NCBI RefSeq assembly: GCF_027923405.1
Contig: NZ_BQYI01000001.1
Span: 3,760,501 to 3,824,500 of the forward strand
Direction: 5' to 3'
Source of the DNA: Paenibacillus sp. YYML68
GTDB taxonomy: Bacteria; Bacillota; Bacilli; Paenibacillales; NBRC-103111
Length of the DNA: 64,000 nt
Part shown: piece by piece, positions 36,071-43,659 of the stretch
Position numbering within the stretch: position 1 is the stretch's first letter
How the letters are laid out: every line of letters begins with the position of its first letter
Position numbers and translations under genes: made by a program
The notes under the pieces: model-generated
Database searches by the model: none
What the model was told of the DNA's origin: nothing
What the model saw: only the letters and a program-made list of their open reading frames with translations

Positions 36071-37803
36071 CGATTCCCCTCCTCCCTTCGTATGTTATAT
36101 TCGTACAGCGTCAGACGGTCATATACCGGATTGACGATCGGATTTCCCTGAAAATCAGCCAAGCTCGTCAAGTGCGGCAACAGCTCAGCCCGCTCGTCAG
36201 CAGCGAAGCCATCAAGCACCTTGCTCGTCAGAAGCACTCGCCGCCCGCCTGCCAAGTATTCTCTAGCCTGCTGTTGGAACAGCCCATAGCTCTTCACCCG
36301 CGTCGCCGCGAGATGAGGCGCATAATAATGGAACAGACGCTCCTCCTCCCACGTAAAGACGACGGGTGCCGCCGGCAGCTTCAGCTGCTCCGTATAACGA
36401 ACAAGCTGCAGCGCAGGAGCAGGCTGGACGCTCGCCTCGAGCAGAACTGCAGACTGCTGCACGGAGGTTAGCAGGAATAGACCGACAGCCGCTCCAACTG
36501 CAGCCTGCAGCGTCCTTCTTGCTTGAAGCGCACGCATGCTCGACTCCACAGCTACAGCAGCACCCATAAGCAGGAGTGGAATGAGAGGCAGCAGATGCCG
36601 GGCTTTCTCCGGATTTTGCCCCCAGAACATCCAGATCGTATACGGGACAACGGCTGTCAGTAAGAGCATGAGCTTGGCCCAATTCACATGAGCGACGAAG
36701 CGTACGGCACCAGCCATGCGCGAGACTCCCGGCTTCGAGCGTATGTACGCAAGCACTCGGCTGCCCCACACCGTGAGCACAAGCAGGGCCATCACACTGG
36801 CTGAAGTGATCCGCAGTATCAGTGGGGCCATACTCTGCTCTGCCGAAGCGGTCACCGTGGAAGCAGCGGACGCAGCACCAGCAGAGATGCCTTCGGCAGA
36901 CGCTCTGTCGAGAGCTCCCGCGTCAGCGCCGGTCCAGCCGGCCCACAGCAGCTGGTCCCACAGCCACTGCTTCAAGCGAACGATATAGTCGTACAGCGAC
37001 GACGTCGCCGACGTCATCGCGCCGCCCCAATCGTTGAAGTGCCCCGCCGAGAACGATTGTCCGAGCATGAAGTATGGCGCCAATCCACCCTCCGTCATCG
37101 CGACAGGCACGATCCAGGCAAGTCCAGTTAGTGCGCCTGCGGTGAGGGCGCCTGCTATTTTCCACCAGCCGAATCGAGTCGACCTCAGCCTCCATAATGG
37201 AACGAGCAGCGCCGCCCCTAGCGGAAAATACGAAATACGAACGCCCATAGCAACAGCATATAGGATGCAGCTCCATACGGCGATGTGCAAATATTGGTCT
37301 GCACGAAGTCCGGCCCGTACACTTAACGAAGAGACGGCAAGCAGCAGCAGCACGCTGAACAGTCCCATACTCTCGCTCATCGGCTGCACATGGGTGAGCG
37401 AGATCAAGGGATGCACCGCGTACAGCGCGGCGGCCAGAAGGGAAGCGCGGACGCTCCCGCCGACACTCCTCATCAGCGCGTAGACGCACAGCACCGACAA
37501 GCTGCCGAACACCGCGGACACGAGCGACAGCGACCAGACAGCGTCCTGCGTCAGCGCATAGACCGGCTTCGCTGCTACGATGAATACAGGATACCCTGGG
37601 AAGTGCGGCTGCATGGCGAATATATCGTATCTCTTCAGCGCCAGCGCAAAGTCGACCGCATCCCAGCTGCCCGCGTATCTCGCAACGTAAGGCAGCCGCC
37701 ATACCAATAAAGCGGCGAAAAGAAGAAAAAGAAACGCCGCTGCACGTTTCTCCCTCTTCTCCTTGTGTAAATTCGCTGAAAGCTCGTTGTCGTTGTTGAC
37801 CAT
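36067..37803 (-). CDS. GT-C type membrane glycosyltransferase (GT39/ArnT-like)
   Basis: A 578-residue polytopic protein with 10 or more helices. After the first helix comes YAGSWDAVDFALALKRYDIF, whose acidic loop corresponds to the catalytic Asp-Glu region of PMT/ArnT enzymes, then QPHFPGYPVF and HVQPMSESMGLF. Such enzymes transfer sugars from polyprenyl phosphate to proteins or glycans outside the membrane. It starts 3 bp after the FTR1 stop with a weak ribosome binding site, and overlaps the next gene by 4 bp. Confidence 0.78.
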   Translation of the reverse strand: MVNNDNELSANLHKEKREKRAAAFLFLLFAALLVWRLPYVARYAGSWDAVDFALALKRYDIFAMQPHFPGYPVFIVAAKPVYALTQDAVWSLSLVSAVFGSLSVLCVYALMRSVGGSVRASLLAAALYAVHPLISLTHVQPMSESMGLFSVLLLLAVSSLSVRAGLRADQYLHIAVWSCILYAVAMGVRISYFPLGAALLVPLWRLRSTRFGWWKIAGALTAGALTGLAWIVPVAMTEGGLAPYFMLGQSFSAGHFNDWGGAMTSATSSLYDYIVRLKQWLWDQLLWAGWTGADAGALDRASAEGISAGAASAASTVTASAEQSMAPLILRITSASVMALLVLTVWGSRVLAYIRSKPGVSRMAGAVRFVAHVNWAKLMLLLTAVVPYTIWMFWGQNPEKARHLLPLIPLLLMGAAVAVESSMRALQARRTLQAAVGAAVGLFLLTSVQQSAVLLEASVQPAPALQLVRYTEQLKLPAAPVVFTWEEERLFHYYAPHLAATRVKSYGLFQQQAREYLAGGRRVLLTSKVLDGFAADERAELLPHLTSLADFQGNPIVNPVYDRLTLYEYNIRREEGNR

Positions 37804-37806
37804 CGG

Positions 37807-38784
37807 CTACGTCGTCGTCTTCTGCGCCTGGACCGTGCTCGCAGACGAATGCGAAGGCAATCGAGTAGCTGACGCCTGCTCGCGGCGCTCCTTGATTCTT
37901 AGCGACCACCCGGCAAGGAAGAGCGCGAACAAGTAGTACATCCAGTAGCCGACGAACTGCTCGACGGACGGATTTTGCGAATAGCCGAACATCGCCGCGA
38001 AGAAGATGCCTACATTACCGCTGAATACGGTCTCCTCGCCATGATCGCGCAAATAGTCGTTCGCATCCTTCTCATGCTCCGGCAGCAGCCATGCGATGTT
38101 GTACACTTCGCCGATCTGACCACCCTGTGTCATGTGTACACTCTTCATGTAGCCCATATCCTGCATCATACCGATTCCGTTAGAGAGCAAGCCGGCGGCA
38201 ATCATGATGAGGAGCGCTCCCGTCACCTTGAAGTAGGTGGCAAGCGGAATTTTTTTGAACCCCTTGAAGAAGATCAGCGCAACGATCGTAGCAGAAGCTA
38301 ACCCTGTCAGCGCTCCCCAGCTCATCATCGCCTTCGTTACGTCCCCGCCGCTGATTGCCGCAAAGAAAAATACGGTCTCCACTGCCTCGCGCATAACGAC
38401 CAAGTAAGAATGGACGATCATGTTAAAGGCGCTGCCTGCCGTAATGATAACCTGCAGCTTAGCCTCCATGCTCTTCTTCATGTCCTTCTTCTGATCCGCC
38501 ATCCAGACGACCATATGGGTGAGTAATATGACAGAGACGAACATGACGCCGAAGCGCAGATAGCTCTGACTCTTCAGCCCCTCGAAGCCATCCAGCACAA
38601 CCTGGAACACGAACGCAACGCCAAGGCTCGTCAGGAGCGCCAGCAGCACGCCGACGATGACCCATATATTAAATCGCTTCGCGCCTACACGATTAATGTA
38701 GGTCATAATAATGCCGACGATCAGCAGCGCCTCCAGCGCCTCGCGGAACGTAATCAGAAATGCGGCGAATTGTGAGAAACCCAT
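37807..38784 (-). CDS. efeU: FTR1 family iron permease
   Basis: A 325-residue polytopic permease of the FTR1/EfeU family with both iron-binding REXXE motifs, REALE (14-18) and REAVE (132-136). It imports iron across the cytoplasmic membrane. The partner genes efeO and efeB are not present in recognisable form; two exported proteins upstream may take the role of partners. The transcript appears to begin at the Fur-controlled promoter near 41650 and to continue into the GT-C gene 3 bp downstream. Confidence 0.9.
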   Translation of the reverse strand: MGFSQFAAFLITFREALEALLIVGIIMTYINRVGAKRFNIWVIVGVLLALLTSLGVAFVFQVVLDGFEGLKSQSYLRFGVMFVSVILLTHMVVWMADQKKDMKKSMEAKLQVIITAGSAFNMIVHSYLVVMREAVETVFFFAAISGGDVTKAMMSWGALTGLASATIVALIFFKGFKKIPLATYFKVTGALLIMIAAGLLSNGIGMMQDMGYMKSVHMTQGGQIGEVYNIAWLLPEHEKDANDYLRDHGEETVFSGNVGIFFAAMFGYSQNPSVEQFVGYWMYYLFALFLAGWSLRIKERREQASATRLPSHSSASTVQAQKTTT

Positions 38785-38815
38785 ATTTGTCCAGCATCCT
38801 TTCTAAAAGTCGGGA

Positions 38816-38843
38816 CCCCTAGCTGCATAAACGCAGCTAGGGG
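38816..38843 (-). terminator. hairpin between the stalk-domain protein and FTR1 genes
   Basis: A perfect 11-bp stem CCCCTAGCTGC / GCAGCTAGGGG with a six-base loop, but without a T-run on the minus strand. It may partly terminate, or protect the upstream mRNA, lowering FTR1 relative to the exported protein. Confidence 0.55.
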
Positions 38844-38864
38844 CAAGAGATTCAGTCGTACCAA

Positions 38865-40361
38865 TTAGTTAATAATAACGCTGCCGTCGAACCAGAATAC
38901 CTTCGAGCCAAGTGTCTCTGCCGCTGCGCGAACCGGAATATACGCACGGCCGTCATTGATCACAACAGCCTGATCGAGCTTCTTGTCGGACACCTTGCCG
39001 TTCAGCTCAATCGCCGTGCTGCCAACCTGCAGCTTCAGCACGTTGCTGCCTCTTGTTACCGTTACGACTTGAGTTGCATCGTCGAACTTCACATCAGCGC
39101 CAAGCGCCTCTGCTACGAAGCGTACAGATGCAACGGTACGGCCGCTGTTCGCATCGACATAAGAGGTTGCCGTGTCTGTCGTCTGCTCCTTGCCGTCAAC
39201 TGTGATCGCCTTGTCGCCCACCTTGAAGCTTACGCCCTTCAGCTGTGCCAGCTTCTTCAGCATGTCATATGCATGCTTCTTCGCGCTGTCGTACTTGCCA
39301 TCCTTCAGCTCCATGAAGAACAGCTGTGTCGTCTGCTCCAGGCTTGCGAACGCCTCATCGCCAAGCTCCGCCTTCGCAATAGTTTCGAGCGAGCTGACGA
39401 ATGCTCCTGCCTCTGCCGCCTGCTCCAGCGCCTTCGCGATGTCACCCTTCGGCAGCGACTCATCGAAGATGCGGTTCACATAGCCGTTAATCTTCACGTT
39501 GATCGTGTCAGCGAGCTGAAGGCCGACTGTCTTCGTGCTCAGTGCCTTACCATCGGAGCCGAATGCATCCTTGATCGCATCAGCTGCTACCTTCGAGCCG
39601 CCAGTCATCGAGCCGTAGATCGGCATGTAGAAGAAGTAGCCCTCCACCTGCTGAACCTTCGCATCGTCCAGCTTGCCAGCTGCGAGGCTCTCCTCAACCT
39701 TGCCTGCATATTTCACAGTGCCCATCACGAACACCTTCATGATCGTCTTCTCAAAAATTTGACGGTATACTTGGTACTCCGTCATATCGCCTGCCTCTAC
39801 AGCCTTGATCAGACCAGGGATCGCGATCGTGTTCAACACATTCTGTGTCAGCGTCTTGTAGTCCGTGTCGCGCTTGCCAGCCGTCACGCCGACTGTGCCT
39901 GCTGTCAGCTCGATTGCTTTCTCAAGAGAAGCCTTCGCCGCAGCCTTGTCACCCTTCTTGAGCGCTTCAGCCGCATCTGTCTTCGTCAGGAAGGCGATCT
40001 CTGCGAAGAAGTACCACTGCAGACCTTTATCAACGGCCTGCTTCACTTGTGCTGCGCTATATGTACCTGCAATACCCGCATCAATAATAGCAGACACCTG
40101 AGCGTCAATATCTGTGCTGCGAGCCTTCACTGCTTCTTTGAAGGACGCTTCATAGGAAGCCTTAACCTTCGCCAGATCTACCTTCTCAGCTGTGAACAGA
40201 GCGAGCAGCTCCGTGTAAGCCTTCACTTGACCGATTTGAACGGATGTGTCGGCGGACAGCTTGAATTCAGTCTGACCTAGAGTTGCAGCAGACGCGCTTA
40301 CGGCGCCAACAGAGCTTGCTGCGATGGATGCTGCTAATACGAGCGTTGCGATTTTTTTCAC
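38865..40361 (-). CDS. exported protein with C-terminal stalk (copper amine oxidase N-like) domain
   Basis: A 498-residue secreted protein: signal peptide MKKIATLVLAASIAASSVG ending near ASA, a long helical region (about 35-390), and a C-terminal copper-amine-oxidase N-terminal-like stalk domain (PF07833), seen as VRFVAEALGADVKFD and YIPVRAAAETLG. Paenibacilli carry many stalk-domain proteins. The gene lies between the 375-residue anchored protein and FTR1 under a Fur-type promoter, so the helical part may present iron to the permease; this is an inference. The start codon is GTG with AAGGAGAG upstream. Confidence 0.8.
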   Translation of the reverse strand: MKKIATLVLAASIAASSVGAVSASAATLGQTEFKLSADTSVQIGQVKAYTELLALFTAEKVDLAKVKASYEASFKEAVKARSTDIDAQVSAIIDAGIAGTYSAAQVKQAVDKGLQWYFFAEIAFLTKTDAAEALKKGDKAAAKASLEKAIELTAGTVGVTAGKRDTDYKTLTQNVLNTIAIPGLIKAVEAGDMTEYQVYRQIFEKTIMKVFVMGTVKYAGKVEESLAAGKLDDAKVQQVEGYFFYMPIYGSMTGGSKVAADAIKDAFGSDGKALSTKTVGLQLADTINVKINGYVNRIFDESLPKGDIAKALEQAAEAGAFVSSLETIAKAELGDEAFASLEQTTQLFFMELKDGKYDSAKKHAYDMLKKLAQLKGVSFKVGDKAITVDGKEQTTDTATSYVDANSGRTVASVRFVAEALGADVKFDDATQVVTVTRGSNVLKLQVGSTAIELNGKVSDKKLDQAVVINDGRAYIPVRAAAETLGSKVFWFDGSVIIN

Positions 40362-40425
40362 GATGAATTCTCTCCTTCAGCTTCGTGCTAATGTATGATA
40401 GTCAATGACATAATTACCGGGATAG

Positions 40426-41553
40426 TTAAAACTTGAACAGACCCTTCTTCAATCCGAACCAGACCGCAGCGCCGCCCACGAGCAGCACAAGTCCGATCAC
40501 CATAATGGTGACTACAGGGTTCACCTTGCTCTCCGCCTGCACGGTCACATCGAGAGGCGCAGCTGCTGCAGTCTCCTGCTTCGCGCCTCCGGCCTCACCA
40601 CCGCTTACGCTGGTGATTGCTGATGCTTCGGTCTTCACCGTGCCATCGGTCTTCGCGTCGGCTGAGGCGGCTTGCTCCGCCTGTCCTGTAACGCCGCTTG
40701 CCTCTGCAGCCGGCTTATCGCCTTCTGCTGAAGCCTTCACTGCCGCTTCATTCGAGGCTTCGCTCTGAGATATCTGAGACTGAGACTCGCTTGAAGGCTG
40801 CGAGGCCGTAGACTTCGCCGCATCTGATGCGACAGCTCCTGCAGCTGCGTTCGTCTTCGCGCCCGTCTCTGCTTGTGCAGAAGTCTGCGTCTGAGCTGCC
40901 TTCGGGGCTGTCTCCTGCGTCGTCTGAGCAGGCTTCGTCTCCGTCTGTGAGGCTGACGCTTGAGCTGGTGCCTGAGCATACTTGATCGTGAATAATGGCT
41001 TTACTTTGCTTAATATGAAGCTGGATTCCGTCTTGAACTGCTCCAGATTCGGCTCCACCTTCCCCACTCCGAACAAGCCGGGGTTGCCTAGCGCCTCAAG
41101 CGCCTTGTTGAAGGAGGCTTCAACGGCCGTAATCGTCGCTGCATCCTTCACGGACGGCTTCAGCACATCGAACGTGCCCTTCGACTTCGCGAGCAGCAGC
41201 TTCGTCTTGGAGTAATCGGCGAGCTCCTTCTCCACGTAGTTGAATCGGCGCTCGATGTTCAGAGCGAGCATTCCTCTATAGTTCGCGATCAGCAGCTCCT
41301 TGTCCTTAGACGCGAAGTTCGCCTCCAGCGTACCTGTCAGCTTCGTACCGAATTCCAGCTCCAGCACCTTTTTATGTACCAAATATTGCTGGAATGCTCC
41401 CTCCCAATCAGCAGGTGAGCCGTTAAGCTTGCCGCTGATAATAATCAGCGCCTCAGCTATATCTTCCTTGTTCGGATCTCCATAGCTGTAACCCCATGCA
41501 GAATGAGGAAGCGTGATGAGTAGTAGCAGCATCCATACTAGCATGCGTTTCAT
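40426..41553 (-). CDS. membrane-anchored exported protein of the iron operon
   Basis: A 375-residue protein with a signal peptide (cleavage near AWG, about residue 21), a helical domain (about 22-190), a long low-complexity linker rich in Ala, Gln, Ser, Thr and Glu (about 195-340), and a C-terminal membrane helix (VVTIMVIGLVLLVGGAAVWF) with a basic tail. No known family is recognised. The helical part recalls extracytoplasmic domains found with FTR1 permeases. It is the first gene behind the Fur-boxed promoter. Confidence 0.7.
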   Translation of the reverse strand: MKRMLVWMLLLLITLPHSAWGYSYGDPNKEDIAEALIIISGKLNGSPADWEGAFQQYLVHKKVLELEFGTKLTGTLEANFASKDKELLIANYRGMLALNIERRFNYVEKELADYSKTKLLLAKSKGTFDVLKPSVKDAATITAVEASFNKALEALGNPGLFGVGKVEPNLEQFKTESSFILSKVKPLFTIKYAQAPAQASASQTETKPAQTTQETAPKAAQTQTSAQAETGAKTNAAAGAVASDAAKSTASQPSSESQSQISQSEASNEAAVKASAEGDKPAAEASGVTGQAEQAASADAKTDGTVKTEASAITSVSGGEAGGAKQETAAAAPLDVTVQAESKVNPVVTIMVIGLVLLVGGAAVWFGLKKGLFKF

Positions 41554-41616
41554 TGGTGTACGTTTCCCTCCTTCCGACCATTCTAGCTGATGGCTTAATG
41601 GATTGCTAGATACAAA

Positions 41617-41631
41617 TGAGAATCAATATCA
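41617..41631. promoter_or_regulatory. Fur box 1
   Basis: TGAGAAT-C-AATATCA fits the 7-1-7 Fur consensus TGATAATnATTATCA with two mismatches. It lies downstream of the -10, over the expected transcription start of the FTR1 operon. Confidence 0.7.
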
Positions 41632-41637
41632 TGGATA

Positions 41638-41666
41638 ATGATAACTACTCTCAATAGATACGTCAA
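41638..41666 (-). promoter_or_regulatory. FTR1 operon promoter with overlapping Fur box 2
   Basis: Minus-strand TTGACG (41661-41666), 17-bp spacer and TATCAT (41638-41643). TGATAAC-T-ACTCTCA (41639-41653), a second, weaker 7-1-7 Fur-like site, covers the -10 and part of the spacer, the usual arrangement for iron-dependent repression. Confidence 0.7.
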
Positions 41667-41710
41667 CCATTATTTTAGCTGTTCAACAAACTGTCACGCG
41701 ATGCTGACGG

Positions 41711-41962
41711 TCATGCTTCTCCCGCATCGGATATTTCTTTAACGAACTGTGAATAATTCGGAATCGAATCCATGTCGTACGCATACACAGCGCGAATGAT
41801 TTTTTCACTCATATGCTGCTCGAGGTCACGGCGCTCTTGAGGCTTAGCTTTTTTGCTCGCCTTCAGGATCACCGGTCGGAATAAATGAAGAATCGTTCCG
41901 AGCGCCTCCTTATCGCCGTTTTGGGCACGATGTACAAGATCGTACAAATCAGATTCACTCAT
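41711..41962 (-). CDS. rsoA: RsoA-like sigma-O co-activator (HTH_16)
   Basis: An 83-residue protein (ESDLYDLVHRAQNGDKEAL near the N-terminus, then ILHLFRPVILKASKKAK) similar to a sigma-70 region-1/2-like helix-turn-helix, HTH_16 (PF12645). In B. subtilis, RsoA (79 residues) pairs with SigO to make a split sigma factor acting on the oxdC operon. The gene follows yvrJ by 2 bp, the same set as in B. subtilis (sigO, rsoA, yvrJ). No oxdC homologue is in the window, so the targets must differ or lie elsewhere. Confidence 0.78.
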   Translation of the reverse strand: MSESDLYDLVHRAQNGDKEALGTILHLFRPVILKASKKAKPQERRDLEQHMSEKIIRAVYAYDMDSIPNYSQFVKEISDAGEA

Positions 41963-41964
41963 TT

Positions 41965-42132
41965 CTACTTTCTCACCTCATCTTTAAGAGCTTGAAGCAA
42001 TTCAATAATCGAAGCATTAAGGGCATCGAGTCTTTTTTCAAAGCGTGTTAGCAAATAAGCTGTAATGACGATCGGAAACCCAAAATTGGAAATCGAGGTT
42101 GTAATGAGACTGATTAACTGAGCATCCTCCAA
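41965..42132 (-). CDS. yvrJ: YvrJ family small membrane protein
   Basis: A 55-residue protein starting with TTG at 42132, right after the sigO stop, with GGGGTGA at good spacing. It reads MEDAQLISLITTSISNFGFP then IVITAYLLTRFEKRLDAL: one membrane helix and an amphipathic C-terminal helix. This is the YvrJ family pattern (NFGFPI...LTRFEKKL). Its layout resembles BhlA/UviB holin-like proteins. It lies between sigO and rsoA in one coupled operon. Confidence 0.8.
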   Translation of the reverse strand: MEDAQLISLITTSISNFGFPIVITAYLLTRFEKRLDALNASIIELLQALKDEVRK

Positions 42133-42133
42133 A

Positions 42134-42790
42134 TTAGCTCACCCCGCCTCTTTGTTTTCTGTACGAGCCATTAGGTGACTCGGTCATGTAAGCCTTCATT
42201 TTTCTCAAAGCTGTGGTGCGGGACTTGGAGATCGCCTGCTGGGAGATGTGAAGCAGCTGCATGATGTCTCGATCCAACACGCAAGCTGAGTAAGCCAGCG
42301 TAATGATGAGCTTCTGCTTATCTGTTAATCGGTTGAAGGCAACGTATAGCGACTCGTTATGAAGCACCTGCTGAAAGGAGCTCGGATCTGTGATGAGCAT
42401 CTCATCCTCCATTGAAGCTGAACGGGTGTACAAACATTCACCCAGCGTCGATTCCCCTTCGCCTAGCGGCGTATCAAATACGAGAGGCTGCCGCTCCTCA
42501 TGACGAGTACGCTTCCGGTGGTAATCTATATCGCTATATCGAATTAACGAACAGAGATACTTCGTAAATCGAATTCGAAATAAGAAGCGTCTGAACGCCC
42601 CTTCTAATGCCACACTTGCCTCGCTATTGGGACTAAGCAGCTTCTTCGCCAGAAGGATTACATGTGCTTCGTCCTTGTAGAAGCCTTGAATCAACGGATG
42701 GTTGAATATTCGCTTGTTATGGTCAACATACATCGTAATCGCTTGTCGTTCTTCCTTCGTTAAGCCTCTGCCATCCAGCTCCATCTTCAT
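42134..42790 (-). CDS. sigO: SigO-like sigma-70 family factor
   Basis: A 218-residue alternative sigma factor. The C-terminal region 4 is clear: RLTDKQKLIITLAYSACVLD, then the helix-turn-helix DIMQLLHISQQAISKSRTTA. The N-terminal half has region-2-like helices (FRRFLFRIRFTKYLCSLIRY) but is poor in the usual region 2 motifs, as for B. subtilis SigO, which needs RsoA. AAGGAGG precedes the ATG. The GC content is lower than in the flanking genes. Its promoter carries a LexA box. Confidence 0.82.
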   Translation of the reverse strand: MKMELDGRGLTKEERQAITMYVDHNKRIFNHPLIQGFYKDEAHVILLAKKLLSPNSEASVALEGAFRRFLFRIRFTKYLCSLIRYSDIDYHRKRTRHEERQPLVFDTPLGEGESTLGECLYTRSASMEDEMLITDPSSFQQVLHNESLYVAFNRLTDKQKLIITLAYSACVLDRDIMQLLHISQQAISKSRTTALRKMKAYMTESPNGSYRKQRGGVS

Positions 42791-42860
42791 ATCAACTCCT
42801 CCTTGTCTTGCTCTTTGACTATTAAAGTGTTCGAGATTAGCTGAAATACAACCACATCAA

Positions 42861-42872
42861 GAACATACGTTC
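42861..42872. promoter_or_regulatory. LexA (SOS) box 1
   Basis: GAACATACGTTC matches the core of the Gram-positive LexA consensus CGAACRNRYGTTYC exactly, and has AAGAACATACGTTCTT dyad symmetry. Confidence 0.75.
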
Positions 42873-42930
42873 TTATTTTACTGCAAAAAATGAGGATGCA
42901 CCACCAAGTGATCCCTAAACAGCCATTATA

Positions 42931-42942
42931 GAACATACGTTC
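42931..42942. promoter_or_regulatory. LexA (SOS) box 2
   Basis: The same 12-bp sequence GAACATACGTTC, 70 bp from box 1, directly upstream of the sigO TATAAT on the minus strand. Confidence 0.78.
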
Positions 42943-43117
42943 CTTATATTAAAGTGTCCTGCTTGCCGAAAGCTGCAATCGTTGCATGCACATGCGAAAA
43001 AAGAATATGGCGAAGGTTGTATCCAGACTGGGCTCCAACACTTTACATAAGGACAGCTGTTACAAAGCAATGAAGCGTAGGCCACGCTTCACCAAACAAA
43101 TTCTGGAGGTTATGCAA

Positions 43118-43600
43118 ATGGCATGGGGAGATCCGATTCAAGACTTATCTGGACTGCAGGAGTTTGATCCGCTGGATCCAGTGGATGTACTAGCACGGCT
43201 CATTTACTCGGAGGCACGCGGCGAATCGCGTACAGGCAAAGCAGGCGTCGTGTGGGTCGTAAGCAATCGAGTGGATAAGAATTTGTCTGAGTTTGGAGGA
43301 AGCACCTACAAGGGAGTATGCTTGAAGCCGAATGCGTTCGCAGGCTTGACTACGCAGTCTGCCCGTCAACCAGACACAAGCTCCAGCGCCTGGGATGACT
43401 GCATCAGCGAAGCGCTATCGTCCTCACGAAGCTCCAATCCTATTGGCAAGTGCTTGTGGTTTGTAACCAACACTTACTTCAGCAGCAAGGTGACGACAAG
43501 CAATGGCTCGGAATATTGGAATTTTGGCGCTGGCAGCAAAAAAATTGTAGAGAAGGTCGTTCTGGGCAATCACACCTTCTTCCGGGTTGAGGGCTATTAA
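43118..43600 (+). CDS. SleB-like cell wall hydrolase without signal peptide
   Basis: A 160-residue Hydrolase_2 (PF07486) domain protein with the family core VLARLIYSEARGESRTGKAG holding the catalytic glutamate, VVWVVSNRV, and LWFVTNTYFSS. GGAGG (43105-43109) eight bases before the ATG at 43118 fixes the start (MAWGDPIQDLSG); the frame is open 44 codons further upstream, but without a site. No signal peptide is present, unlike SleB or CwlJ-partner enzymes with export signals. This would suit release by a holin. It faces the sigO operon across two LexA boxes. Confidence 0.8.
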   Translation: MAWGDPIQDLSGLQEFDPLDPVDVLARLIYSEARGESRTGKAGVVWVVSNRVDKNLSEFGGSTYKGVCLKPNAFAGLTTQSARQPDTSSSAWDDCISEALSSSRSSNPIGKCLWFVTNTYFSSKVTTSNGSEYWNFGAGSKKIVEKVVLGNHTFFRVEGY

Positions 43601-43615
43601 TCGAGCGTTATAAGA

Positions 43616-43647
43616 GAAGGCAGCTCCCGCTTCAGGGGGCTGCCTTC
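43616..43647. terminator. bidirectional terminator
   Basis: GAAGGCAGCTCCC / GGGGGCTGCCTTC with a six-base loop, between the wall hydrolase (plus) and the lipoprotein (minus). Confidence 0.75.
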
Positions 43648-43659
43648 GTCTATGTACAG

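Larger units (their letters stand above)
42794..43117. promoter_or_regulatory. divergent SOS-type control region of sigO and the wall hydrolase
   Basis: This gene-free, AT-rich stretch holds two LexA boxes (42861-42872 and 42931-42942). A minus-strand promoter is visible: TTTAAT (42948-42953), 17-bp spacer and TATAAT (42925-42930), so the second LexA box fills the spacer. ATTAAAGTGT is directly repeated at 42821-42830 and 42948-42957. A clear plus-strand promoter for the hydrolase was not found; it may be read by SigO itself. Confidence 0.6.
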
